Source: JANJTB01 sp032027125 | Lineage (GTDB): Bacteria; Bacteroidota; Ignavibacteria; Kapaibacteriales; UBA2268 | DNA length: 64,000 bases | NCBI GenBank assembly: GCA_032027125.1 | Contig: JAVSMQ010000001.1 | Coordinates: 4,306,103-4,370,102, forward strand | Reading direction: 5' to 3' | In this document: positions 1 through 9,565 of the stretch, piece by piece | How the letters are laid out: each line of letters starts with the position of its first letter | How positions within the stretch are numbered: position 1 is the stretch's first letter | Notes under the pieces: model-generated | What the model saw: only the letters and a program-made list of their open reading frames with translations | Databases searched by the model: none | What the model was told of the DNA's origin: nothing | Translations under genes and position numbers: made by a program

Positions 1-17
1 TTTTTTGGAGTAATGTT

Positions 18-3000
18 ATGATAAAAGTTTTCCACATTTTCTTTATTTTGATGATTACAGCAACATTTTCTGTTTTCAGTCAAAGTACTAATCTTCCCGG
101 TGCGCCTGATGGAGCATCAAGAGTCGAAACGATGCCTTTGGGGAAATATACTGTCCCCAATATTAAGGGCAGTCAAAAAGACGGAGAGCAGTTACAAGCT
201 GCAAATCCTTATGCTACTACTGTATTTACATTCTCGGATATCGTTGTATTTTCATATTTTACAAATACTTCGATTGAAATTTATAATAGTGCTAACGTAC
301 TTGTAGATTCATATACTATAGGTTTGGATGAGTATCATAATACTACATTGCCGCAGGGTATTTACAGAGTTGAGGGGAATAAATCCTATTCTGTGCTTGT
401 GGGAGATCCAATCTCAGAATATGTTCTTGGATACTATGCAGTAAACGAAAATGGGTATGCTCTGTCCACAAAGTTAAATACTTATATGCCGACTCAATTT
501 TCTACTGACAAGTTCCTGATTTTTGCTTATCAGGACGGAACTGAATATACACTTAAAAATCTAACAACAGGTGTAACAATTTCTGCCGGTCTGCTGAATG
601 AAGGAGAGTGGTATGAATATAACGGTCATAATGTCTTTTTGCAGGTACTTGCAAATAAACCGGTTGCAGCTTTAACTTACAATGACCAGGGGTATATGAT
701 ACCGTCAAGTAATGGTTCATTCAGCGGTACAAAGTTTTACAGCTATGTTGGAACAGTCGGGGGCTGGGCAAACGGCATAATTGTAACTGCATATCATAAT
801 AATACAAATGTAACAATTAAGAACCTGCAGACTAATGCCTTAATTTTTCAGGGTGTGTTGAATGAAGGACAAGTTCATGCAATACCGACAAATCAGCAAA
901 TTTACTTTTCTGTTGAAACAGATAAAAATGTTACTGTCGGCAATCATCCTTATGCAGGATGGACCTGCTGCTATGCTTATATGATGTGCGCTGTTGACAG
1001 AGACGGCTTTGGAATAGGTACATTATTCTATGTACCGACTATTGCAAACCGCTTTGATGTTTTTTCTTATGAAGACGGGAATAATGTAAAGATTACCCGA
1101 ATGGATAATAATCAGGTTGTGTATGATAACACATTAAACCAGGGTGAAGGTTTTTCCTTTACTTCAGTTAAAGCTGTTTACAAAGTGGAAAGTACAAAAA
1201 ATGTAACTTGTGTTATAAGTAATTCCGGAACCGCAGGTGCTGATTTTATGCCGTTAAACTATTCGACAACTTTGACAGATTTATCCATTTCTACTCCTGA
1301 TATAATGTTTAATCCGGACCCTGTTGTTGAAAACGCCGGAATTGTATTATCAGCAAAAATCAACAACTTGTCTCAGGTAGTTGCAAACAGTGTTTTGGTT
1401 AGATTTTATCTTGGCGACCCATCCATGAATGGTATTCAGATTGGACCTGACCAGTTAATACCTACTATAAATCCAAATTCAAATGCTGTTGTGTCAGTTA
1501 ATTGGACAGTTCCTGAAGATGCCGACGGACAGTATATATTTGTTGTCATTGACCCGCTTGGAACAATTCAGGAATCAAATGAGTCAAATAACAAAGCCGG
1601 CAGAGCTTTAATACCAAATAATGATTTACTGCCTCCTCTATCAATTCAAATTAACGCTCCATTTGCTTTGGATTTAGTTAATAACGTTTTGGCTCCTAAT
1701 CCATTTACTGTTGAAGCGGTAATATTCAATAACGGAACTGTAGCTGCTACTGATGTGGTTGCTGAAATGCTGACACTGCCTACCGGACTTGAATTAGACC
1801 CGTCAAGCAATCCAATGCTTATAAATGTCGGCAATATCGCGGGCAGACAATCTGCAGTCGTAACCTGGAAATTGAAAGCCAATGGTCTTGCTTCAGGATT
1901 TTTAAAATATTCTATGAGATTCGATGCATCAAATGCAGATGAAAAGAATGTTTCACGGCAGATTAATATACCCGATATCATTCCTCCTGCTGCTCCTACA
2001 GGTTTGCAGGTAGTCTCATCGGCAAACGGTACTATTGTACTTTCATGGAATCCTAATAGCGAACCTGACCTCTTCGGCTATCAACTGTTTTATGACAGCG
2101 ATGGTTCGGGAGCACCTTATGACGGTATGGATGCCGATGAAGGTCCGTCTCCAATTAATATCGGCAATCTGACTACTTTTACTTTAAATGGTTTAGACCC
2201 AACTAAAGTTTATTTCTTTGCATTGAAAGCTTTTGATACACGTCCAAATTACAGCGGGTACAGTAATGAGGCTCAGTCAACTGTTGAAGAAGACTGTCCT
2301 GTTGTAATTTTGACTGCACCGCTCAATAATGCACAAATTGTTTTTTCAAGTCCCCAGTCAATAGATTATTCATGGCTTCCTGCTCAGGGTGCGTCACATT
2401 ATCAAATTCAAATTAGTGCTTTTGAGGATTTCAGCACCATTTTCCACACAAATACAACCGTAAACACAACTTATAATTATACAAGTTCCGCTTATGCTAT
2501 GACTTCATACTGGTGGAGAGTTCGGATGTGGGATGGTGATGAATATTGCAGCTTCTCCCCTCCAAGAAAATTCACTTTAACCGACGCAAGTGCATTAACG
2601 CTGAATCTTGAGAATCAATATGAATGTCAGGGTGTACCGTTTATACTCGGAACTATGGATATGATTCAGGGCGGTTCGGGGGATTATTCAATTTTCTGGC
2701 ATCCGGCAGAAGTGCTAAGCGACCCGAATATTCAAAATCCGGTTGCTGTAATTAACTTCACCTTGATTTTCACTTTAACTGTATTTGATAATATTACCGG
2801 CGAAATGGTTTATGGTACTCTTACAGTATTTATAATTCAGCCGCCTTATATCACTGCTCCATCTTTGTACAGACATCCCAAAAATACAGTTTTGGATCTG
2901 AACAGCATTATTTCTATCACAGGAGGCACTCCGCCTTATACAACAAGTTGGTTCAAAAGAGATGGAACTCCGATTCCTGACCCGACAAATTATATACCTC

Positions 3001-3380
3001 CTGTCGGCGGCAATGTATTGACTGTCTATGCCAATGACCAAACAGCGTGTGCAAGTATTTCAAGACGTCTGACTGTTTACGTTGCAGCGAGAAAAGAATC
3101 AGGAGATATTGCGACCGGTTTGAATAACAACTCTTTCTTGTTTGCTAATCCAAATCCTGTTGAAAGTAACGTTGAAATTACAGCAGCATTTGCTGAATCT
3201 CAAAATCTTGTTACTGTCAAAATACTTGATTTACTTGGAAATGAGTTGTACAGGAAAGTGCTGTCAACAGGTTACGATTTGGACTTAAGTATTGATATGA
3301 ACAGTCTTTCAGCAGGCGTTTATATGCTTGTCCTCGACTCCGGCAATGATATAATTGTCAAGAAATTAATGAAACAATAA
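18..3380 (+). CDS. Large secreted T9SS protein with IgGFc-binding-like, CARDB and FN3 domains
   Basis: The 1120-residue protein starts at an ATG 7 nt after a clear GGAG ribosome binding site at 7-10. Residues 1-21 form a signal peptide ending near VFSQ. Residues about 60-420 are beta-rich and resemble the IgGFc-binding N-terminal module (repeats of the type LNEGEWYEYNG and VETDKNVTVGNHPYAG). Residues about 425-535 look like a CARDB domain (LSISTPDIMF to ESNNKAGRAL). A FN3 domain begins near residue 655 (APTGLQVVSS...ILSWNPNSEPD), and a second FN3-like module near 755. The last 80 residues form a T9SS type A sorting domain (FANPNPVESNVEI to IIVKKLMKQ). The family is exported by T9SS and anchored or released at the cell surface, where adhesion is the likely role. 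The ligand is unknown. It appears to be a single-gene unit with its own terminator. Confidence 0.85.
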   Translation: MIKVFHIFFILMITATFSVFSQSTNLPGAPDGASRVETMPLGKYTVPNIKGSQKDGEQLQAANPYATTVFTFSDIVVFSYFTNTSIEIYNSANVLVDSYTIGLDEYHNTTLPQGIYRVEGNKSYSVLVGDPISEYVLGYYAVNENGYALSTKLNTYMPTQFSTDKFLIFAYQDGTEYTLKNLTTGVTISAGLLNEGEWYEYNGHNVFLQVLANKPVAALTYNDQGYMIPSSNGSFSGTKFYSYVGTVGGWANGIIVTAYHNNTNVTIKNLQTNALIFQGVLNEGQVHAIPTNQQIYFSVETDKNVTVGNHPYAGWTCCYAYMMCAVDRDGFGIGTLFYVPTIANRFDVFSYEDGNNVKITRMDNNQVVYDNTLNQGEGFSFTSVKAVYKVESTKNVTCVISNSGTAGADFMPLNYSTTLTDLSISTPDIMFNPDPVVENAGIVLSAKINNLSQVVANSVLVRFYLGDPSMNGIQIGPDQLIPTINPNSNAVVSVNWTVPEDADGQYIFVVIDPLGTIQESNESNNKAGRALIPNNDLLPPLSIQINAPFALDLVNNVLAPNPFTVEAVIFNNGTVAATDVVAEMLTLPTGLELDPSSNPMLINVGNIAGRQSAVVTWKLKANGLASGFLKYSMRFDASNADEKNVSRQINIPDIIPPAAPTGLQVVSSANGTIVLSWNPNSEPDLFGYQLFYDSDGSGAPYDGMDADEGPSPINIGNLTTFTLNGLDPTKVYFFALKAFDTRPNYSGYSNEAQSTVEEDCPVVILTAPLNNAQIVFSSPQSIDYSWLPAQGASHYQIQISAFEDFSTIFHTNTTVNTTYNYTSSAYAMTSYWWRVRMWDGDEYCSFSPPRKFTLTDASALTLNLENQYECQGVPFILGTMDMIQGGSGDYSIFWHPAEVLSDPNIQNPVAVINFTLIFTLTVFDNITGEMVYGTLTVFIIQPPYITAPSLYRHPKNTVLDLNSIISITGGTPPYTTSWFKRDGTPIPDPTNYIPPVGGNVLTVYANDQTACASISRRLTVYVAARKESGDIATGLNNNSFLFANPNPVESNVEITAAFAESQNLVTVKILDLLGNELYRKVLSTGYDLDLSIDMNSLSAGVYMLVLDSGNDIIVKKLMKQ

Positions 3381-3403
3381 CTTATTGTGAATCAATTAAT
3401 ATG

Positions 3404-3443
3404 GAGCCTTCGAAGTATTATATATTTCGAAGGCTCTTTTATT
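3404..3443 (+). terminator. Rho-independent terminator of the first T9SS gene
   Basis: A perfect 11-bp stem (GAGCCTTCGAA at 3404-3414 and its complement at 3426-3436) with an 11-nt loop is followed by a T-rich tract, 23 nt after the stop codon. Confidence 0.85.
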
Positions 3444-3530
3444 TATAATATTCTCCGTGACACTTCCCTTTGAAATTTGCTGAACGTTTGATTGTACCTG
3501 ATTATTATGATTAGATTGATTGGAATTATG

Positions 3531-3617
3531 TCAGAATCAAGGATTTAACAGATTACGCTGATTCCACGGATTTATAATCAGTGAAATCCATTAATCCGTG
3601 TAATCCGTGATTCTGAT
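3531..3617. repeat. Dispersed palindromic repeat, copy 1 (AATCCGTG family)
   Basis: This is an imperfect inverted repeat of about 87 nt: the left half begins TCAGAATCA and the right half ends TGATTCTGA. The right half carries the signature ATCCGTGTAATCCGTGATT. Related copies or half copies occur at 3695-3735, 9402-9470, 28270-28354, 28535-28578, 47605-47646, 47697-47757 and 48639-48665. All lie in non-coding DNA beside the 21-bp arrays. As RNA or single-stranded DNA it would fold into a long hairpin. No coding capacity is evident. Confidence 0.75.
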
Positions 3618-3638
3618 AAAGTTAACGTTGTCATATCT

Positions 3639-3675
3639 AACCTTCCGAAGGTTGTCAACCTTCGGAAGGTTTTTT
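3639..3675 (+). terminator. CTTCCGAAGG hairpin with T-run
   Basis: A 15-bp perfect stem (AACCTTCCGAAGGTT and its complement, 3-nt loop) is followed by TTTTTT. It has the same CCTTCCGAAGG core as the terminators behind the propeller genes but faces the plus strand with no obvious gene in front. It may terminate antisense or read-through transcription, or be a mobile terminator-like repeat. Confidence 0.6.
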
Positions 3676-3815
3676 AGTTCTATTTATTTAAATCCGTGAA
3701 ATCCTTTAATCCGTGTAATCAGTGATTCAGACAAAATGAATTTGTTTTATGTCCTCCGCCGGCGGAGGTGTCACGGAGTGACGGAGGTGGATTTGTTTTT
3801 TATTATACTTTCCTG

Positions 3816-4278
3816 AGCTTTTCCTAAGGTAAATTATACTTTTCATAAGGTAAATTATACTTTTCATAAGGTTTATTATACTTTTCATAAGGTAAATTAT
3901 ACTTTTCATAAGGTTCATTATGCTTTTCATAAGGTTCATTACACTTTTCATATAGTCTGTTACACTTTTCATATAGTCTGTTACACTTTTCATATAGTCT
4001 GTTGTACTTTTCATATAGTCTGTTACACTTTTCATATAGTCTGTTGTACTTTTCATATANNNNNNNNNNNNNNNNNNNNNNNNNNNNNNNNNNNNNNNNN
4101 NNNNTATAGTCTGTTACACTTTTCATATAGTCTGTTGTACTTTTCATATAGTCTGTTACACTTTTCATATAGTCTGTTGTACTTTTCATATAGTCTGTTG
4201 TACTTTTCATATAGTCTGTTACACTTTTCATATAGTCTGTTACACTCTTCATATAGTCTGTTACACTTTTCAAATAGA
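3816..4278 (-). repeat. 21-bp tandem array A, minus-type heptad array (contains assembly gap)
   Basis: About 22 units of 21 bp are present, interrupted by an N gap at 4060-4104. Units near 3820-3945 read TTTTCATAAGGTTCATTATGC-like. Units from 3946 onward switch to a CATATAGTCTGTTACACTT-like variant, so the array has two homogenised blocks. On the minus strand the array is open from an ATG at 4300 (leader MSFIKVLIYLKS) and encodes heptads SVTDYMK and then SIMNLMK. The leader is shared with the arrays at 28921, 48340 and 58680, which argues for a common ancestral gene or element. It lies 3' of the propeller gene at 4546. Whether it is translated is unknown. Confidence 0.85.
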
Positions 4279-4361
4279 TTAAAACCTTAATGAACGACAT
4301 TGAAAATAAAATGTATTAAATTAGAACTTCAAAGAACAAGTGCAAATCGCTATCTAAAAAC

Positions 4362-4402
4362 AAAAAAAACCTTCCGAAAGTTTCGCTACCTTCGGAAGGG
4401 TT
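4362..4402 (-). terminator. Terminator of propeller gene 1
   Basis: Read on the minus strand, the stem CCTTCCGAA/TTCGGAAGG (4370-4399) is followed by eight U residues (A-run at 4362-4369). The same hairpin recurs behind the other three propeller genes. Confidence 0.85.
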
Positions 4403-4424
4403 GATTATTATCAATAATAATTTA

Positions 4425-4467
4425 CTTCTTTCTATATCATTCTACTCGAAAATGATGGAGGGGGAAG
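4425..4467 (-). other. Conserved 3'UTR hairpin element, copy 1
   Basis: A conserved 43-nt sequence (CTTCTTTCTATATCATT ... AATGATGGAGGGGAAG) lies between the propeller stop codon and its terminator. The two arms pair over about 17 positions if G-U pairs are allowed, with a loop around CTACTCGA. Near-identical copies occur at 9975, 29511 and 48697, always in the same place relative to a propeller gene. Confidence 0.7.
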
Positions 4468-4545
4468 TATAGAATTATAGTTTTCATTTTGCACTTACCT
4501 ATTTATAATAAGTTTGAAAGTAATATCAGTACCGATTGAGTTAAC

Positions 4546-5787
4546 TCATAAAAAGTAATTACCGGCTCTTAAATCCCATATATCAGCTTTTATATTTTGT
4601 TCTCCATAGTCTAAATGACCTTGAAAAACACTTTTAACTTCACGACCAGTATTATCATAAACAATAATCTTTGTAAATGCAGGTAAATTAAGTTTAAATT
4701 TAACATTAACCGTATTAGTTGTTGGATTTGGGTATAAAACATTAAATTCAGTATTATCTTTATCATCATTTACCGATGTTATATTATTTGATAATAAAAT
4801 TAGATATTGCGCAGCGTGTGTAATTATATATTTATCATCATTAGAGAAACTTAAAGTTCCAAATGAAGTGTTAGTAAAATCTTTGGAAATTACACTTGAT
4901 TGAATATTATATATATTCATAACTGTTGCATATTGATAAGATACACCTAAATAATTATCATTGTTTGAAAATGCAATTCCACTAACTCCTGTAGCACTTC
5001 CCGGTATTGTGCGTATTATTTCTTTTGATGCGGGATTCATTATCTGAACTGCCTGACCGCTTAAACCTGTTTTAAAGGCAATCATGTTTCCGTCTTTGCT
5101 TATTGCAAGATTGCCGTAACCTGCATCATAAGTATAATCTACCTGATAAGTTGAAGTATTCAGGAATCTGAGTTTCCCTTCTGAAGTTGTAAAATATATA
5201 TATCTGCCATCTTTGGAATAAACTGCATTGTAGGCAGATACATTTTTGCCTTCTGCAACATTCTCTGCATGTTTTATTAATTCTCCGCTCTCGACATTAT
5301 AAAAATAAAATCCCCTTGAAATTATTCCTACAATTGTCCTGTTATCCGGTGAAATTACTATTTGTGACGAATATTGCTCATTTAATACACCTGGCATATC
5401 AATTACTTTAATACGTTCCCATGTTGTAGTGCTGTATATCTCCATTCTATGATACGGCATACTGCCGTAATCCCACATAAGAATTAAAAATTGTCCGTCG
5501 CGACTGAAATGTGCATCAAAAATTCCTTCAAGCATATTTAAATTAAGCCCTTCAGAATTATAAATTACCTTAACTGTATCTCCTTCGGTATTAAAAATAA
5601 TAACACCTTTCCTGTTTTGACTATCTGGATGATTACCCAATGTTAGAAGTAAATTACTGTTTGGAGAAAACTCTACATAATAATTATAATGAGTTTCTTT
5701 CATCCAAATAATATCTTCTTCATCTGCTTTTAAAGAAATTGTCTGCACTATTAAAATTGCACCTAATAGAACCAAAAACTTTTTCAT
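4546..5787 (-). CDS. WD40-like beta-propeller T9SS protein 1, sorting domain cut by an in-frame TGA
   Basis: This secreted propeller protein has 413 residues when started at the ATG at 5787 (MKKFLVLL); an upstream in-frame TTG is less likely. A signal peptide ends near residue 21. Blades carry motifs such as VEFSPNSNLLL, VISPDNRTIV, VYSKDGRYIYF, LAISKDGNMIAF and LSFSNDDKYIIT. A type A sorting domain starts at VLYPNPTTNTVNV but stops at AGNYFL. After the TGA at 4546-4548 the same frame continues for 16 sensible residues (VNSIGTDITFKLIINR) to a TAA at 4495-4497, which is exactly how intact paralogues end. A CGA-to-TGA change is the simplest explanation. The truncated product may not be exported or anchored. 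It is a paralogue of the proteins at 10040, 29584 and 48765. Confidence 0.8.
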   Translation of the reverse strand: MKKFLVLLGAILIVQTISLKADEEDIIWMKETHYNYYVEFSPNSNLLLTLGNHPDSQNRKGVIIFNTEGDTVKVIYNSEGLNLNMLEGIFDAHFSRDGQFLILMWDYGSMPYHRMEIYSTTTWERIKVIDMPGVLNEQYSSQIVISPDNRTIVGIISRGFYFYNVESGELIKHAENVAEGKNVSAYNAVYSKDGRYIYFTTSEGKLRFLNTSTYQVDYTYDAGYGNLAISKDGNMIAFKTGLSGQAVQIMNPASKEIIRTIPGSATGVSGIAFSNNDNYLGVSYQYATVMNIYNIQSSVISKDFTNTSFGTLSFSNDDKYIITHAAQYLILLSNNITSVNDDKDNTEFNVLYPNPTTNTVNVKFKLNLPAFTKIIVYDNTGREVKSVFQGHLDYGEQNIKADIWDLRAGNYFL

Positions 5788-5954
5788 AATCAATCATTCT
5801 TATATTTTATTATCAAAAAACTATTTTCAAAAGTCATTCATAAACCGATATTAAACTAACAAAAATTGTTTATAATTCCAAATCAAATTATTACTGCTTT
5901 CATTTAAATTTAAAGCATCAGACTTAGACTTAGTTACTTCCCATAAAGTGCAAA

Positions 5955-5990
5955 CCAAAAAAAAACTCTCTATTTTTCAATAAAGAGCTT
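5955..5990 (-). terminator. Terminator of the FN3-repeat T9SS gene
   Basis: On the minus strand a stem (CTCTTTA paired with TAGAGAG, loop TTGAAAAA) is followed by nine U residues, 28 nt after the stop codon of the 6019-8661 gene. Confidence 0.8.
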
Positions 5991-6018
5991 TTAAAAGAAA
6001 ATAAATTACTGATGGAAT

Positions 6019-8661
6019 TTATTCTATTACAATCTTTCCTGTAGTTATACCGGTTGCAGTTTCGTAAGAATAAATATACATTCCGGTTTGAAGGATATGT
6101 AAATCAACACTAATAATGTTTTCACCGTTATTAAGCTCAACATTATCCATCCTGATTAATTCCATACCGAGTACATTTACGATTCTGAGACTGCCCGTTG
6201 AAGTACTTGCTGCGTTAATCACAAAGTTTGCAATACCTTTGGCAGGATTCGGATAAACCACAAGTGAACTAATATTCAAATCATTTTCACGAACCGAAGC
6301 ATTGACCGAAGTTTTGAATTGTCTGACTGCTGACCAGCCTGCCTGACCGTCTTCATTCCAACCTGCAACTCTCCAGTAATATGTTTTGTTATATTCAAGG
6401 TCGGAAACGACTCTCATAGTATCTTTAACACTTGGATGTTCCTGCACAATTGAACTTTCTGCAAAATCATTATTGTCGGCTATCTGAAGATGATAAGCAA
6501 GAACTCTCTCAATAGAATTCCATTTGAATGTCATAATGATATCCTGATTTATAACATTGTCAAGCGGGCTGATAAGAGCTACTGATTTATCTGGTGCAAT
6601 ATCCTTGGTACGGAATTTAAATATTGTTGAAATTCCACCCTGTCCTTCTGAACCAATTGCCTGAACTTTCCACCAATATGTGGTAAATCGTTCGAGTCCT
6701 ACAACATCCAGAGTTGTATCTGCAGTACCCTGAGTAACAAAAATATCTGTAAAGTTATCATTAGCACTTACTGTTACAACATAACTTACTGCTTTAAATG
6801 ACGGGTGCCATTTTAATGTCGGATTCATATCAATTTTAACGGAATGATTAGCCGGTGATAATAATAGCGGAGCTGTAGCAGGAAGTTCACGTGTAGTAAA
6901 TGTGAATGGATTAGACCACATACTGTTACCATCATTGTTCTTGGCACGAACTCTCCACCAGTATTTAGTCATTTCGGCATACTGTAAGCCCGGCATAGTC
7001 CATGTAACTGATTGAATATTGCGGTCAGTCAGAAATATCTTTTTAAACAAACTGTCAGAAGAAATTTCGATTTCATAAGTTAAAGCATCAACGACCGGAG
7101 CCCATTCATAAATAGGATACAAAGTTGTTTTGACTGATTTATCTGCAGGCTTTAACAACACAGGAGAAGGAATTAGTGTTCTGAATGTGTTAATAGCAGT
7201 CCAGTCACCTATACATCCGTCAGAAAAAACTCTGACCTGCCAAAAATATTCGGAATTATCATTTGGTACTGTAAAATTGAAGTTGTTGGTATCAAGTCCG
7301 GCTGTATCAAGCAAACGAACCTGTAATTCCTTGTCGGCATATACTTCAAGTTCATACAATACGTTTGTTCCGAAACTTTCCCAATTGAAATCAATATTTT
7401 TTTGCAGACCGATTGTCCCGTTTAATGGTGAAATAACAACCGGTGGACGCTGGGTAGTAACAAAACTATGTATATCAGACCAGATACCTGTATTACGGCT
7501 GTCATCTCCCCTAACTCTCCAATAATGTGTTTTCAACGGCATTGTAAGATTGAGCTTGATTTGTCTGTCAAGAATATTTGCAGTATCAATTAACAATCTG
7601 CTAAAACTTATTGTATCCGATACCTGAAGTCTGTATTTCGAAACTCCCTGAAGAATAGTCCATTTAAAAGGAGTATTTCTCATTGTAACACAAACCTCTC
7701 CCTGAACCGGTTCAACTAAAGTAGTTTTTGTATAAGGCGATTTAAAACTAAAAGCATTAGACCAGTAACTTGTACAACCGTTTCTTGTTGACCTGACTCT
7801 CCAGTAATATGTAGAATCGTATTCTGTCGGTATTGTTACAATGTAGTTTGTATCTGTGAAATTATAATTTTCATCGTAAATATCAGAAAAATCAGCACGC
7901 TTTGAAATCTGCAAATCATAAGAATCATTTATATTGATTTTATCCCAGATTAAATTTACTGAAAATGGCGGAATTGCAAAAAGTTCACCGCCCAAAGTTC
8001 CCGATAAAGGTTTTAATTGGACAGGAGGCGCGTGTTTTGTTACCAGATGCCAAATAGTTGAAAATTCGGTCTGGCATAAACCTTTTTTCGAAGCAACTCT
8101 CCAGAAATAACTCTGACTGTATTTTGATAATTTTACATTAACTGTGGTATCGGTCAAATTGTTTTTATTGTAAACCAGTGTATCAAAATTAATATCGCTT
8201 GCAACTTGCAAGGTATAGAATTCTGCATCCGCTTTATTCCAGATAAAGCCTATCAAAGTATCTGCGCATTGCTGGTCATTTACCGGATATACTAAATCTA
8301 ACGGAACAAATTTAGTAGTAAAAGTCCAGACACCCGAAACTCCGGTATTATTATTAGCAAAAACTGAAGTGGCTCTCCAGTAATATAAAGAATTCCAGTT
8401 TGGAAGTGTTACAGTAATATTTGTCTCGGTTAAACCTGCAAAATCTACAATCAAATTTGTAAAATCAGGGTCGTCCGAAATTTCAAGTTTGTAGGATACA
8501 GCATTCGGAACATCTGACCAATCCATATCTGCCAATATATTGACACAATTGCTGCCGTTGGTAGGGGAATATAATGTCGGCGGTACCTGCCCGTAAGCAG
8601 TAATACCATAAAACATAATTAATAAGGAACTAACAAGTAACAATCTTGCGTTTTTCATCAT
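6019..8661 (-). CDS. Secreted T9SS protein with eight FN3-like modules
   Basis: The protein has 880 residues from the ATG at 8661, which has GGAG 6-7 nt upstream; a TTG 12 nt earlier is in frame but sits before that site. A signal peptide ends at about ITAYGQ. Eight modules of roughly 95 residues follow, each opening with a PxLxxPxNG-type motif and containing (Y/F)WRV(R/A) near its end (for example YYWRATSVF, YFWRVASKK, YYWRVRSTR, YWWRVRAKN). These are FN3-like sandwiches. The final 80 residues are a T9SS type A sorting domain (VVYPNPAKGIANFVI to GKIVIE). A surface adhesin or structural role is likely, but no catalytic motif is visible. Two divergent genes (this one and 8915) share the 240-nt region upstream. 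Confidence 0.85.
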   Translation of the reverse strand: MMKNARLLLVSSLLIMFYGITAYGQVPPTLYSPTNGSNCVNILADMDWSDVPNAVSYKLEISDDPDFTNLIVDFAGLTETNITVTLPNWNSLYYWRATSVFANNNTGVSGVWTFTTKFVPLDLVYPVNDQQCADTLIGFIWNKADAEFYTLQVASDINFDTLVYNKNNLTDTTVNVKLSKYSQSYFWRVASKKGLCQTEFSTIWHLVTKHAPPVQLKPLSGTLGGELFAIPPFSVNLIWDKININDSYDLQISKRADFSDIYDENYNFTDTNYIVTIPTEYDSTYYWRVRSTRNGCTSYWSNAFSFKSPYTKTTLVEPVQGEVCVTMRNTPFKWTILQGVSKYRLQVSDTISFSRLLIDTANILDRQIKLNLTMPLKTHYWRVRGDDSRNTGIWSDIHSFVTTQRPPVVISPLNGTIGLQKNIDFNWESFGTNVLYELEVYADKELQVRLLDTAGLDTNNFNFTVPNDNSEYFWQVRVFSDGCIGDWTAINTFRTLIPSPVLLKPADKSVKTTLYPIYEWAPVVDALTYEIEISSDSLFKKIFLTDRNIQSVTWTMPGLQYAEMTKYWWRVRAKNNDGNSMWSNPFTFTTRELPATAPLLLSPANHSVKIDMNPTLKWHPSFKAVSYVVTVSANDNFTDIFVTQGTADTTLDVVGLERFTTYWWKVQAIGSEGQGGISTIFKFRTKDIAPDKSVALISPLDNVINQDIIMTFKWNSIERVLAYHLQIADNNDFAESSIVQEHPSVKDTMRVVSDLEYNKTYYWRVAGWNEDGQAGWSAVRQFKTSVNASVRENDLNISSLVVYPNPAKGIANFVINAASTSTGSLRIVNVLGMELIRMDNVELNNGENIISVDLHILQTGMYIYSYETATGITTGKIVIE

Positions 8662-8914
8662 AAATATCTCCAATATAGTTTTTTTAATATTTTTTCTATC
8701 AATATCATAAAATAAAAACTAAAACTTTAATAAATTCATAGTTTATGTCGCAAAAACGTTTAGATAATGTATATATTATTTTTCATATTTCAATTAGTCA
8801 TTTATTACGGCTTATTGTTGTATTAATTAATATTTACAATATCTAAACAACTTGTGATTATAAAATACTTAATGATTGATTACGTAAACAAAATTAAATT
8901 ACAGAGAAATTAAA

Positions 8915-9307
8915 ATGAGATTTGACAAAATATTAGATTATCTGATGTTTAGGGAAGGCGGCTCGGAAGATAACCTTACTGACCAGCCGGCAGTTACTAC
9001 CGGTTCTATTGTTTGGGGAGTAATTTTGCGTTCTTTCATAGTAATCGCAATTACACTTTTTTTTGCCCGCGGATATGATTTTCAACAATACTGGTGGTAT
9101 GCATTTTTTGCTATATGGTTTTTTGTTGGTTTTCCCGCATTCCGTCAATATCAGAAATTTAATGATAGAATAAAAGAACTTGAAGAAGAAACACTTTGCG
9201 GAAAATGCAGACATTTTAATGAAGGCGCCCAGACTTGTCAGATATATGATGTTCATGTCAGTAAAAATCATATCCCCTGCGAGGGATTAGAATGGGAGCC
9301 TAAATAA
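8915..9307 (+). CDS. Small membrane protein with C-terminal cysteine cluster
   Basis: I do not recognise a named family for this 130-residue protein. Residues about 30-52 and 57-77 are two hydrophobic helices (GVILRSFIVIAITLFFA and YWWYAFFAIWFFVGF). A charged segment follows (QKFNDRIKELEEE). The tail carries four cysteines (CGKC, then CQIYD and PCEGLEW) that look like a metal- or cluster-binding knuckle on the cytoplasmic face. It is transcribed alone, divergent from the FN3-repeat gene. No convincing Shine-Dalgarno is seen, which is common in this group. The function is unknown. Confidence 0.7.
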   Translation: MRFDKILDYLMFREGGSEDNLTDQPAVTTGSIVWGVILRSFIVIAITLFFARGYDFQQYWWYAFFAIWFFVGFPAFRQYQKFNDRIKELEEETLCGKCRHFNEGAQTCQIYDVHVSKNHIPCEGLEWEPK

Positions 9308-9401
9308 TTCAGGCATGAAGTGTATAAATATTTATACTCACCGATTTAAATCAACCACCCTGACTTTCGGGCAATTTACATATTACAATTTTTTTGAATA
9401 A

Positions 9402-9470
9402 CAGATTTGACTGATTACACTGATTTAACAGATTTAAATCAGTGTAATCCTTTAATCAGTGATTCTGATA
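9402..9470. repeat. Dispersed palindromic repeat, copy 2
   Basis: A diverged copy of the AATCCGTG-family palindrome: the half ATCAGTGTAATCC...AGTGATTCTGAT is preceded by the partially complementary CAGATTTGACTGATTACACTG-type half. It directly precedes an 83-nt element, as in the copies at 28270 and 28535. Confidence 0.6.
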
Positions 9471-9474
9471 TTTG

Positions 9475-9557
9475 CTTTCCAATTCTGTAGGAATGCCCTG
9501 TTTGTAGAAAAATAAATACGCCCACAAAAATAATCAAGCTCCATAGGAGCGGACTGT
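9475..9557 (+). repeat. 83-nt dispersed element, copy 1 (upstream of array B)
   Basis: The element begins CTTTCCAATTCTGTAGGAATG, has GTTTGTAGAAAAA in the middle and ends AAGCTCCATAGGAGCGGACTG. Two internal motifs (CCGTAGGAATG and CTCCGTAGGAGCGG in other copies) can form small stems. Copies are at 28360, 28583 and 47812. Three of the four sit directly before a plus-type array, with the constant spacer TTCAATCAGGTGTCAAAA running into the array leader, so it could be its 5' UTR or promoter. Confidence 0.7.
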
Positions 9558-9565
9558 TCAATCAG

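Noticed and set aside
3816..4278. CRISPR array
   Set aside because: The 21-bp units follow one another without spacers, no cas genes lie nearby and the units are translatable; this is a tandem repeat, not a CRISPR. The same applies to the arrays at 9602, 28710, 28921, 29161, 47939, 48340 and 58680.
4495..4548. TGA recoded as an amino acid genome-wide
   Set aside because: TGA is used as a normal stop, for example at the end of the glycosyltransferase gene (17749-17751), where it overlaps the nth start.
8674..8914. Small RNA gene between the divergent genes
   Set aside because: No terminator-like hairpin or conserved structure is seen; it is most likely just two back-to-back promoters.
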